Part shown: one piece after another, positions 50,212 to 61,663 of the stretch | Position numbering within the stretch: position 1 is the first letter of the stretch | How the letters are laid out: every line of letters starts with the position of its first letter | Assembly (NCBI GenBank): GCA_963662155.1 | Contig: OY759274.1 | Span: 40,949,842-41,013,841, forward strand | DNA length: 64,000 nucleotides | Direction of reading: 5' to 3' | DNA from: Lamellibrachia columna | Lineage: Eukaryota; Annelida; Polychaeta; Sabellida; Siboglinidae | Translations under genes and position numbers: made by a program | The notes under the pieces: model-generated | The model's input: the letters and a program-made list of their open reading frames with translations, nothing else | Database searches by the model: none | Told to the model about the DNA's origin: nothing

Positions 50212-50376
50212 TAGGGTTACTAAACAACACGAGTATCCATGTAAACCTGTCACCGTGAGCACACCCTACACCCATGTACAGGGCAAACACCCCCAGCCAT
50301 ATATAGTCCTTTTTCCTTTCCCATTCATTGTAATTTCTATGATATTCATCACAAATGTTCTTCGAATATTTTGAAG

Positions 50377-50580
50377 GATACAAACACCTGTTTGGGATGA
50401 ACGACAAAAGTTGGGCATGGGATCTACCCACGGGCAGTCTACTTCACAACGGGCTGCTCGTGGGATTTCTTCCCATTAATGTGGACTCCAAACCTTTGAC
50501 GATCCGCCTCATCATTGACCGAGACAGCGGCACGCTGTCGATCGACCGCGGGGACGGACAACGACACCTTGCTTTCTCAG
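50377..50580 (+). CDS. Triple-SPRY gene, exon 4 (SPRY-1, middle)
   Basis: Acceptor attttgaag (weak pyrimidine tract), donor TCTCAG/gtcaga. 68 codons. HLFGMNDKSWAWDLPTGSLL is the SPRY core (family SESWGWDL...HNG), followed by IRLIIDRDSGTLSIDRG, the pattern of the LDLD-x-GTL strand. Confidence 0.9.
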
Positions 50581-50743
50581 GTCAGACTGGGGTCTGTGGT
50601 GAGATCATGACAGACTAGTGGGGATACAGCAAAGAATGTGACAGTGATAATAGTTATCATCATTGTTTCCATCATTATCATCATCATATTCTTCGAAGTT
50701 GTCCAAGTTGAATGCCGTTGTCGATATCGTCATCATACAACCC

Positions 50744-50797
50744 CCACCACCGCCACGGCCGCCGCTACCACCACCACCACCATCACCACCGCCACCA

Positions 50798-50829
<32 letters not shown>

Positions 50830-51295
50830 GCCACCGCCACCGCCACCATCGCCAACCGCAACCGCCACCGCTACCACCACCGCCGCTACCACCGCCACGA
50901 TCACCACCATCACCACCACCACCATCACCATCACTACCGCCACCGCCACCGCTACCACCACCACCACCACCGCCACCATCACCACCATCACCACCGCCAC
51001 CACCACCATCACCATCACCACCGCCACCGCCACCGCTATCACCACCACCGCCACCACCACCACCACCACCATCACCACGACCACCACCACCACCATCACC
51101 ACCGCCACCACCACCACCATCACCACCGCCACCGCTACCACCACCGCCGCTACCACCGCCACCACCACCATCACCACCGCCACCGCCACTGCTACCACCA
51201 CCACTGCCACCACCATCACCACCGCCACAGCTACCACCGCCACCGACACCACCATCACTACCGCCACCCCTGCCGCCACCACCATCACCACCTAC
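50744..51295. repeat. (CCA/CAC)n-rich array
   Basis: About 550 bp of CCA, CCG and TCA triplets in intron 4. His, Pro or Thr frames through it are artefacts. Confidence 0.95.
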
Positions 51296-51459
51296 AAAAA
51301 CAATAGCAGCAGCAACAACCCCTCTACGGTCACCACCGCCACTGCAGCTACAAAATGCATTGTAGTAGTCGCCATTCTCATTATCATAACGGTTTTGTTA
51401 TCATAACTAATACAATCATAATTCCTGTATTTCAAGCTACATGTCCCGAGCGATGTTTT

Positions 51460-51540
51460 AAATAGATGTGCTTGAACGAATAAAACAATTAGTGTTTGAA
51501 CGAATAAAACAATTAGTGTTTGAACGAATAAAAACGTTGT
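51460..51540. repeat. 26-bp tandem repeat, three copies
   Basis: Unit gaacgaataaaacaattagt plus gtttga. Confidence 0.9.
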
Positions 51541-52015
51541 GATATTTCTACGCTAGTTCATGTTCACACACTTGGCATATTAACATAACACGGTGACCAA
51601 TGCTGGTCAAGTCCATGAGAAATTAATGATAGCAATCGTTTATTGCTTGGCTGGGTTGTGGTGTTACGTTTCCTATACCTTATGGTAATGACACTTTGGG
51701 TAGGTTGTCGTAACACAAAGGCGCCTTTTGACTTTAGGAGCAAAATGCCGGAATCGAGGATTGGGTTTATTACCCTATAACCCAATGGGGATGTTAAATC
51801 AATGTAGGAGGTTCGTGACCGGACCCGTTCTCTCTGACGTTTCCAGGCACCGAAGGTTAACATTTGGTGCAAGTTTGCATAATTTGTGGCTAATATTATT
51901 CAAGTTCTCAGTCCTCTAACTAAAATCACATGCATGATGCGTGCATGCGTGCGTGCGTGCGTTTGCATACTTCCATGCATGCTTGCATGCATGTACATAA
52001 CTCTTGCTTTTTCAG

Positions 52016-52458
52016 GAATGAATGCTGACGAAACCGAGAACAAGGTAGAATTATACCCAGCAGTTTCTTTAGTTTACGGACAAGCTGAAGTGACGATCGC
52101 CTTACTTGTCGCACAGACTGCAGCAGATGACGTCGCCTACGACATCGTCACACAAATTACCAAAGACTCAGTCTTAGAAGAAAGTCCATCGTTAGTCCAA
52201 CTAGAAGGACAATATTGTGAAACATTTGTAGACAAAATGTCGCAACCATCAGAAGACATATTGACGCACGACGTCAATGCCCACGAGGAGGGTCTGGTGA
52301 AGCACGAGCGACGGGCAGTGCCGCCGACTCATTGCGTCCAACTACAGCCGCTGGACTCGATCTACGAGCAACGACTCATCAACAGTATTCAGATTGGAGC
52401 GTCACCGACACCGGACACGAGCGTAGTGCTGCAGGCGACGGCCATCAAGAACAACGTG
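52016..52458 (+). CDS. Triple-SPRY gene, exon 5 (SPRY-1 end and linker)
   Basis: Acceptor cttgctttttcag, donor AACGTG/gtaggt. 443 bp. Starts GMNADETENKVELYPAVSLV, completing SPRY-1 (family GLKG..LYPAVS). Then a 110-residue linker (EGLVKHERRAVPPTHCVQLQ, and HCVQLQPLDSIYEQRLINSI). The open frame runs on past the donor into LINE sequence to 52935, which I exclude from the exon because the donor fits exon 6 in phase. Confidence 0.82.
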
Positions 52459-52464
52459 GTAGGT

Positions 52465-53525
52465 ACTGAGTATTTCAGCTCAGTTTTTACCACAGAAGAT
52501 ATCAGCTCACTTCCAGTTCCATTTACTAAATTTGAGGGAAATAAATCAGAACATTTAGGGCAATTATTTATAACTCCTGAAATGATAGCAAAGAAAATTA
52601 AGAAGATGAAAGATAATAAATCACCTGGAGTTTATGGGATACCACCAAAACTGCTTAAAGAAATTGTTGAGCAAATTAGTACACCATTTGCAAAATTGTT
52701 TAACTTGTCACTAGAAGAAGGAATAGTTCCTTCAGAATGGAAAGAAGCAAACATTACGCTGCTATTTAAGAAGGGATCGAGGAACAAGCCAGACAATTAC
52801 AGACCCATGAGTTTAACATCAGTTGTATATAAATTACTCGAAACATTAATTAGAGACCACATGGTGGAATTCCTTGTAAAACATAAATTAATAAATACAT
52901 TTCAACATGGGTTCCTAAAACAGGGTCATGTCTAACCAATCTCTTATGTTTTTTTGAAGAAACTACAAAGTGGGTAGATGACGAATAACCAGTGGATGTT
53001 ATCTACATGGATTTTCAGAAAGCTTTCGATAAAGTGTCACATCAAAGATTGTTACTGAAACTAAAAGCCCATGGTATAGGTAATGATGTAATCAACTGGA
53101 TAGAAGAGTGGCTTACACACAGAAGACAGAGAGTAATAGTAGATGGTGATATTTCAAACTGGAAATCTGTTTTGAGTGGGGTACTACAGGGATCAGTATT
53201 AGGCGCTATACTGTTTTTAATATATATAAATGATTTGGAAGATTACATATCTAGCAAAGTACTCAAATTTGCAGATGACAAAAGTATTCAGAAAGGTTAC
53301 TAATGATACGGATAAACAAAGTTTACAGGATGATCTAGCTAAATTAGTTAAATGGTCAGAAAAATGGCAAATGTTCTTCAATTTTGGGAAGTGTAAATGT
53401 ATACACATAGGACATGGAAACATGGGCGAAGAATTTAAAATGGGGGATGCTGTACTAGGTAGAACCACATTAGAAAAGCACTTAGGAGTAACATTCAGGG
53501 CTGACATGAAAGTTTCATAGCAATG
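52465..53525 (+). mobile_element. CR1-like LINE reverse transcriptase fragment in SPRY intron 5
   Basis: Starts within about 8 bp of the exon 5 donor at EYFSSVFTTED. It has the reverse-transcriptase order KMKDNKSPGVYGIPPKLLKE, NYRPMSLTSVVYKLLE, YMDFQKAFDKVSHQRLL, LSGVLQGSVLGAILFLIYIN, KFADD (catalytic DD at about 53270-53280), HLGVTFRADM. Stops and shifts at 52935-52990, 53280 and 53519. Same family as the 3' ends elsewhere in the window. It encoded an RNA-copying enzyme; it is now dead. Confidence 0.88.
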
Positions 53526-53531
53526 TGAGAT

Positions 53532-53645
53532 TTTACGTTGTACGACGAACACGCTCCAGGGTGATTAATGTCATTATACGATACACAGACCGCTCCAGGG
53601 TGATTAATATCGTTGTACGACAGACATACCGCTCCAGGGTGATTA
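53532..53645. repeat. 39-bp tandem repeat, about three copies
   Basis: Unit containing cgctccagggtgattaat. Confidence 0.9.
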
Positions 53646-53895
53646 AAGACCAATAAATCAGAGTTGAACGTGTTTCACGGTGTGATTGATCGGTCTCTTA
53701 ATTTGCCGTTTTATATAATTGTTTTCGGTAATTATACAGCAATACATGTTGAAACATTGCGTAGATTTATTTGAATTCTTAGATCGAAAAATTAAGCTAA
53801 TTATACGAAACCCCAACTAGCTGCATATCGGCTAACCAATTAAAATATATGTACATTCGCTTTAAATCTAATATATCAAACTGTTTTTGTTGTAG

Positions 53896-54103
53896 TCAAG
53901 ACCCTTTTCGCCCGACCTCGAGGCCGGCGACTCGTGTGAGGACGAGGACTGCCTGGAACTGGCGGAGATGGACGAGGAAGACCGCTACTTGCTCCAAATG
54001 AGTCACGGCTGGGACTCGACCAAGAGAGGCGGCCTGCTGCAGAACTACCCTGGTCTACCCTACATCTGCGTCCCAAGTCGCAAGTTTCAACGAGCGCGTT
54101 CAG
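53896..54103 (+). CDS. Triple-SPRY gene, exon 6 (acidic linker)
   Basis: Acceptor tttttgttgtag, donor TTCAG/gttggt. 208 bp, phase 0 in, one base out; the other two frames have stops. Acidic patch [20 protein letters not shown], then [20 protein letters not shown]. Unassigned linker before SPRY-2. Confidence 0.78.
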
Positions 54104-54149
54104 GTTGGTGTGTGCGAGTGCAGGCGAGCTAGGGAATGAGCGAACGAGG

Positions 54150-54447
<298 letters not shown>

Positions 54448-54885
54448 ACTTACGGAATCAATATTATTAATATTTACAGTACTTGGAATAACTACAATAA
54501 CAACTATGTTGGTTTTAGTAATGGCCCTACATATACATACTATAAAACTCCACTTTAATAACAGTCATCATACACGTATTATACATAATTGCCGCATTGC
54601 CACAAGGGGCGGATATGAGAACGATAAAACGCATGAAAGAAGTTTGAAGGTGGATAATAATAACAATATTAATAATAATAATGTTCAATATATAAACGTT
54701 CCTTAGCATTAATAACATCACCAATGCTGCATTGGGCATTATCGCCTTCGAAATCAACGTTGTAATATCAATGATGATGATGATAGTAATGATAGTAATG
54801 ATAAAAATGAAAACAATGGCAATAATAACAGCAACATTTTGTCAAATATATACATGTTTACAACTTCTTCTTGCACTTGCTGCAG

Positions 54886-55083
54886 ATAGTAACACTGGTG
54901 CACTACGCATCAGATATATGAATCATTGCTTCTACAGTAATTATTCTCCTCAGGCCGTTCGGTGCAGACAAGGCTTCACGAGGGGCAAACATCGTTGGCT
55001 GATCCGTGATCTGAAGCTGTTCACACCCGCAGTGGCCGTTGAAGACTTGTCAACCACTCACAATGACCTCATTATCGGCGCAG
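54886..55083 (+). CDS. Triple-SPRY gene, exon 7 (SPRY-2, first half)
   Basis: Acceptor cacttgctgcag, donor GGCGCAG/gtgatg. 66 codons, RQGFTRGKHRWLIRDLKLF matching the RG-F-x-SG-x-H-x-W step of SPRY-1, and ending NDLIIGA. Confidence 0.8.
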
Positions 55084-55253
55084 GTGATGATGATCTTTGA
55101 ACGGGAACTACATTATATTTGATATCATTGTGCTTAATCTTTGGTAAATCCTTTGTTTCGTGGAACATCTTCTCGGTTAGTTCATCATTATTCCCCTAGC
55201 TCAATCTTCTCTCGTTCAATAAAAGCATCTTATTACCAATAACATTGACCCAG

Positions 55254-55920
<667 letters not shown>

Positions 55921-56345
55921 TTAACAAGATTGCCATCCAAAGCAAAGACCCAGATGGCAAGTGGACAAGGAAACCATTGGCTTATCGAGATTCCTACCAT
56001 TTTTCATTTCTGTGTAACCTGCCCTCCTGATATGTGTCAACTTTAGACATATTCATGCTTTTAGCATTTACACGTTCTGTTGATCATTTGTTCCATTCAT
56101 TTATTGTCCTCTGTAAGAAGGAGTACTTCATGATATCCAATCTAAAACATTTCTCTCAATCTCTCAATCTCTCAATATTTTCATACTCATTCAATATCTT
56201 TAAAACGTTAATTTGATCTCTTCGTAACCGCCTTGTCTCTCTCTCGGGTTTGCTAAACCACATTCTTTTAGGCGATCTTCATAACAAAGTTCTGGAATCA
56301 GCTGCTGTTCTGTGTATTTACTCAAGCGTATTAACTAATGAACTA
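55921..56345 (-). mobile_element. CR1-like LINE 3' end in SPRY intron 7
   Basis: Plus strand reads aagattgccatccaaagcaa then agatggcaagtggacaagg, the same 3' end as the 4.6-kb copy, antisense to the host gene, extending into decayed coding sequence to about 56340. Confidence 0.8.
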
Positions 56346-56616
56346 ATTACAAGTCAAACACTCTTGTAAGTCGTATACTAATTTGTTCTACTGTTTCCAT
56401 TAGCAGTTTTGGCATAATTCCATCCACTCCAATGGATTTATCCATCTAAGCATGACAATATCGGCCAGTGTTGACTAATTATAATATTCCTTCACTGTAT
56501 TAAAATTGCAAAACTAAGCCCAGTTAGATCATATGATACATCATTCAAACTTGACACCATTTCCCCAATTCGTGTACCATTCGTTACTGGTTGATGAAAA
56601 CTGGCACGCCACGTAG

Positions 56617-56783
56617 CGAATGGAAACTGAAACAGTCTACCGTTGCAGTGTCGGAAGAACATCGCACGTTCAACTACGGCTACTCCATGAAGAACATTGG
56701 TGAACACGCGTGGGGCTGGCAGCCTTCCACCAGTCAAACGTGGCACGGCAAACAGGCGCACGTTCAAAATGGTGAATCGGACA
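56617..56783 (+). CDS. Triple-SPRY gene, exon 8 (SPRY-2, core)
   Basis: Donor GGACA/gtaagt is strong. MKNIGEHAWGWQPSTSQTWH is a SPRY core (family SWGWDL). The acceptor cacgtag before 56617 is poor and its phase (third codon base) does not fit the one base left by exon 7, so the boundary is doubtful or a base is missing. Confidence 0.7.
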
Positions 56784-56999
56784 GTAAGTATGTGGACGGC
56801 CCTTGGTTAACAAATAACAACATTGGTAAATATTTGAAAAGGACATACACGGAAAATATAGCCGGACAATTGTTGGATTGTTGATTAACCAATAGTTACA
56901 GTGTTCACCTGCCATTTACAGCTCGTTGGTTCGAACGGCAATCTCGTTAAATCTTGTTAAACTAAATGTTTTTCATGCAGGGGACATCTTATCATAATT

Positions 57000-57165
57000 T
57001 GACTAGATTGGCATTCAACGCTAAAAGCACAGATGGCAAGTGGACAACGGAATCCATTGGCCTATCGAGAGTGCAACGATCATTCATCTTTGTGTAATCC
57101 GCCCAATCCAAATACGATATATTTGTCAGTTTTGTAAACATATTGACGCAGCTAACATCCCCAGT
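57000..57165 (-). mobile_element. CR1-like LINE 3' end, short copy, SPRY intron 8
   Basis: cacagatggcaagtggacaa and the following ccattggcctatcgagag match the family 3' end. Confidence 0.7.
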
Positions 57166-57734
57166 TAATTAACATCGCAAAGCGTCAATGTGGCCTTAAT
57201 TAACTTTAAAAGCTGTACAGTCGGGTAAGCACAATCGCTGCCGTAACATTGAACGATGTGAACTCCATCTGGCACATAAGCAGCTGACAAAGTGACGCGC
57301 TCAATACAAGCTTCAACATAGGCAACTCAGGAAGACAACTGATGCCTTCCAAACCTTAAAGGTCTGGTCTTATCATGTTTTGTATAAGCAATATTATATT
57401 TATTGAGCGACCAAATGTGTTTTAGTGGACAACAAAGCTTAAACATATAATTCGTTATCAGTGTCGATGAATATCGACTGTGCCGTTCGGCATGCAATGT
57501 GAACATACTAGTCAAAAGTAAAAACATTCAAATTAAACAGATGACGGTCAACTTACATCAAACAGTTAGTTGTGGTTAGCATGATTTGTACGCTAAAATA
57601 TCATCGTTTATACTGTTAACAAGATTTCACAAGTTTGTCGGTCAAATAAAAACTCTCCATATAACATCACAAGGAAGAAAATAGTATTTTATAAATATAT
57701 CAACTTAACCATTTAAAGTGACGTTCTAAATGCA

Positions 57735-58195
57735 TCTCAGTAACACAAACACCTCGCCATTACGGTCACCTCAGTAATACCGCCACCTCGCCATTACGGT
57801 CACCTAAGTAATTCAAAAACCTCGCCATTACGGTCACCTCAGTAATTCAGCCACCTCGCCATTACGGCCATCTCAGTAATACAGCCACCTTGCCATTACG
57901 GTCACCTCAGTAATACACCCACCTCGCCATTACGGTCACCTCAGTATTGCAGCCACATCGCCATTACGGTTACCTCAGTACTACAGCCACCTCGCCACTA
58001 CGGTCATCTCAGTAATTCAGCCACCTCGCCATTAATGTCATCTCAGTAATACAGCCACCTTACCATTATGGTCACCCCAGTAATACAGCCACCTCGCCAT
58101 TACGGTCACCCCAGTAATACAGCCACCTCGCGGTTGCGGTCACCTCAGTAATATAGCCACCTTGCCATTATGGTGACCTTATGACAGTTCCGCTA
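57735..58195. repeat. 34-bp tandem repeat
   Basis: About 13 copies of a unit containing cagccacctcgccattacgg and tcacctcagtaata, ending about 120 bp before exon 9. Confidence 0.93.
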
Positions 58196-58312
58196 ATACT
58201 TTCACCTCGCTATTCAATTCATTTTGGCCCAGTCCCGATGGTGACCTCAATAGTGATGTTCCACTGTACTTGCCAAAGACGGTTTAATAAATGTGAGTTA
58301 TCTCTGCAACAG

Positions 58313-58513
58313 AATCTGACAGTGACAAGATGAAGGCGCCGGTGGAAGTAGAGGTTTGTCTGGACGTCAGACGGGCCACGATGACACTTCACCGCGGCAA
58401 CGAACACCTGGCGACCATCGCGGGAATGAAAGGACGAGAGTTCTTCCTTTGTATCTGGTTCTACAGGAAGGCTGTGTTTCCGGTCAAGATTCGCTACCTG
58501 GCGGGACCAACAG
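58313..58513 (+). CDS. Triple-SPRY gene, exon 9 (SPRY-2 end)
   Basis: Acceptor tctctgcaacag, donor CCAACAG/gtcggc. 67 codons. VEVCLDVRRATMTLHRGNEH (strand with x-x-ATMTL-x-NGEH pattern) and MKGREFFLCIWFYRKAVFPV complete SPRY-2. Confidence 0.85.
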
Positions 58514-58734
58514 GTCGGCGACTACACTTTCCTGTCTATTTTCAATGGCTGTATTATATGTTTTGGTCATTTGCAGGGAGAAGTCCGTACGTGGGAAAAT
58601 AAATTCGAGAATCGGATTAAATGGGTGTCTGTTTTTTATTCGAAACAAACGCGCACGAATTACACAATTGGCATGTTCAGTTCTCTAGTTTCAACCGCAC
58701 TCGTAAACGAAGCCTGAAAACTGCGTGCGTGCCT

Positions 58735-58885
<151 letters not shown>

Positions 58886-58921
58886 TGCGCATATGTAGTA
58901 TAAGCCCACGTTTTCTTGCAG

Positions 58922-59094
58922 TGTACACACAAGAGCGATTACAAGCAGTGCGGAGTCTGCACCGTTACCTGCGGGACGACTTCCTGACCACGAAACACAT
59001 CAACTTCCAAACATCGTTGTCTTCCCATCCCATGTTGGCGCTGGACCGCAGCATCTACAAATGGGGCCGTCGCTCGGAGAACGTCCATCTCGAG
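58922..59094 (+). CDS. Triple-SPRY gene, exon 10 (linker to SPRY-3)
   Basis: Acceptor cgttttcttgcag, donor CTCGAG/gtaggt. 58 codons: [20 protein letters not shown] and [19 protein letters not shown]. Probably the start of SPRY-3. Confidence 0.78.
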
Positions 59095-59248
59095 GTAGGT
59101 GCACCAGTTACATCTCCGCGACAGCTGCCTTTGTTATTATTCTAAATACCAACTTCTGGGTCACTTACCTCGCTTACCTCTATAATAACCTGAAGCTGCT
59201 ATTTAGAAATATTCAGCTGATACTGTAACAGTTAGCATTGCTTTCCAG

Positions 59249-59381
59249 AGCAAAAACCACCTCTTCGTGCGATCCCACTTGCCTGACGTCCAGTGGGCAC
59301 TGGCCAAGAACACGTTGTGTGACGGGAGACACGACATCGACTTCTGCTGCGACCATCCGGACAAACTCGTTGTTGGTTTAG
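59249..59381 (+). CDS. Triple-SPRY gene, exon 11
   Basis: Acceptor attgctttccag, donor GTTTAG/gtatgc. 44 codons, SKNHLFVRSHLPDVQWALAK, ending CCDHPDKLVVGL, which parallels LGSHCGVGM and NDLIIGA of the other two modules. Confidence 0.75.
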
Positions 59382-59688
59382 GTATGCGCTATGACATAGA
59401 TCCATTGGACATACTGAAAAAATACCCATCCTGCGGACGGAAGAAGTTGGTAGTTCGCAGTATTACGTACAATTATTCGCAATGTTATGCATGTTTTCCG
59501 CGATTGTTCCAAGTTACGTAAACTGTCCTCTGACCGATATTATGTGCCAGAGAGAGTTACAGAAACAACGACTACAGGGGACGGTGTATGCGTGGTGCGT
59601 GGTGCGTGCGTGTGTGCGGGCGTGCGTGCTTGCGTGTGTGAATGCATGATGATATGGCGATAATAAATGTTATTTTATTACTCTAAAG

Positions 59689-59856
59689 TTCTCGTACGGG
59701 CGGATATTGACCCATCGGAGAATGAAAGCGACGACGAGTCGACGAAATCCCTGCCAGCTTTAGGACAGGATGCTACGTCGTGGGGTTGGGACATAGGAGA
59801 GAGAACGTTGCACCACGCTGGCACGCTACTTGGACGCTTCCCGCCAGATATGAAAG
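59689..59856 (+). CDS. Triple-SPRY gene, exon 12 (SPRY-3 core)
   Basis: Acceptor attactctaaag, donor ATGAAAG/gtgcga. 56 codons. Acidic insert ENESDDEST, then DATSWGWDIGERTLHHAG, a clear SPRY core. Confidence 0.85.
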
Positions 59857-59910
59857 GTGCGATTCACACTTTAAGTTCGGTATTATTCTTTTTCCCCATT
59901 GGCCCCTTGC

Positions 59911-59998
59911 GGGGTGGGGGTGGGGGTGGGGGTGGGGGTGGGGGTGGGGGTGGGGGTGGGGGTGGGGTGGGGGTGGGGTGGGGGTGGGGGTGGGGGTA
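59911..59998. repeat. (GGGGTG)n array
   Basis: G-rich hexamers in intron 12, starting about 55 bp after exon 12; the G-runs fit a G-quadruplex pattern on the transcribed-sense strand. Confidence 0.95.
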
Positions 59999-60513
59999 AC
60001 ATAACTTAGCTTGTTCTGCCCTTTCGACGAGTTGTTTCAATCTATCGCAATCTTCTCACATTCTCTCGGCTGTTCATCCCTGACCTTTGGAGATATCTCA
60101 TAACACTATCCCTTCTATATTAATTCGATCTTCCTCTTCTCCTTCTACCACCCTCTTCTGTTTTCCATGCTCTCTTTGTCAATATCTCCTAACCCATTCT
60201 CTGTGTGCGTCCTGTCCATCGTAGTATTTTTATTCTAGCTGAAAATAGTGTTATTATTCATGAAATGTTGGTAGAGAATAATGAAGTAACGATTTTCTTT
60301 TAATCACGACTGTTGAGGTTATTCTACCCTCGGTAACCTTCACCAGGAACTGAATTCTGCGACCACTAGTTCTTCTTTCGATCGCCAGTTGGCATGGTAC
60401 ATTGTAATCATTATACCATTGATCGATAGTGAGTTTCTTTATTCAACGGGTGTTGTGTGTTCGTAAGTGCATCATTGGAAATGACTTCTGACCCATCAAT
60501 AATGTAATTTCAG

Positions 60514-60735
60514 AACTTGACCTGTCCACGTGCAGTCGGTTTCGGTTGACATTGGACTTTAACCACATTTCCGGGGAGAACACAGCCAGTTTCTCGTGCG
60601 TGTCCTCGGAGTTCGGGCTCCAGCCAATGGGCATTGCGTTTGTGAACCTTCCCGAGTGTGTCCGCCCAGCCGTCATCATCAAGAAAGGACCTGGCGACGT
60701 CAACGTGGCGATGGAATATCATTGTGGACCACAAT
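60514..60735 (+). CDS. Triple-SPRY gene, exon 13 (SPRY-3 end)
   Basis: Acceptor atgtaatttcag, donor CCACAAT/gtaagt. 74 codons. FRLTLDFNHISGENTASFSC and GIAFVNLPECVRPAVIIKKG follow the SPRY end pattern (GVAF..L....YPAV). Confidence 0.83.
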
Positions 60736-60904
60736 GTAAGTACATGTATTCGTTGGAGATGTATTTTTTTCTTCCTGTCTGTTTGTTTATTGTCTTTCGT
60801 TGTTGACATAAAACGCAACGTATTAATGTATGTTCGCCACGTCCTTTCCGACGTATTTTTTAAAGTGTTGAGAACCGTTTTACCTCACATCGTCATGTTT
60901 CGTG

Positions 60905-60937
60905 TGTGTGTGTTTGTGTGTGTTTGAGTGCGCGCGC

Positions 60938-60968
<31 letters not shown>

Positions 60969-60985
60969 TGTGTGTGTGTTCTTCC

Positions 60986-61065
<80 letters not shown>
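60905..61065. repeat. (TG)n with CGTG section
   Basis: TG and CGTG units in intron 13. Confidence 0.95.
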
Positions 61066-61068
<3 letters not shown>

Positions 61069-61261
61069 CAGATGTGTAACATACAGTAGCAGTTAGAAAG
61101 TGTGTTTGTTTAAACACTATTCTGACGTTACCTTGATCATATCGGTGCGTGCAAGAAACAAACAATTCAATGCTCGACATTTGACACGACCAATGTTCCA
61201 AGTCAGAACTTATACATCAGACAAGACGGACACCGCAGTGTGTGTGTAGTTATGTGTAACA

Positions 61262-61560
61262 CGACTTAGCAATATTTAACAAGATTGCAAGTGGACAAGG
61301 AAGCCATTGGCTTATCGAGATTTGCTCTTCTACGTGCAACCCGCCCTTCTGATATATTTTTGTCCTTCTGGAATAGTTGTTAATTGTGTCTTTAAATGTA
61401 TAAACCGTGCAAAAATTGCCATGTTCAGTGGATAACTTGTTCCATTCATTGATGGTCCTCTGTGAGAATGAATACTTTCTTATATGTAATCTACACTGTC
61501 CTTTCAATAACGTTACTTCGTGTCATCTGGTTCTCCCTTAATTGATACCAGCTGTTATTG
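61262..61560 (-). mobile_element. CR1-like LINE 3' end, SPRY intron 13
   Basis: The minus strand reads IRKYSFSQRTINEWNKLSTE, the well-known end of CR1-type reverse transcriptases, followed by the family 3' end (aagtggacaaggaagccatt on the plus strand). Confidence 0.85.
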
Positions 61561-61613
61561 TCGATTTGTGTGTTCTCTTATTTTTTTTTTATAATGACCG
61601 TCTTTCTGTGCAG

Positions 61614-61663
61614 CCTACATACACGAGTTACAGCCCCTGTCTGCGTCTTGCACCATTATATGA
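61614..61663 (+). CDS. Triple-SPRY gene, exon 14 (last)
   Basis: Acceptor tctttctgtgcag. In the frame set by exon 13 it reads SYIHELQPLSASCTII and stops at TGA 61661-61663. Another frame of the same exon stays open to about 61776 and reads VLHHYMRHGQHGLPKLTVDQ, which is more SOCS-box-like than anything in the nominal frame. The true end of the protein is therefore open. Confidence 0.55.
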
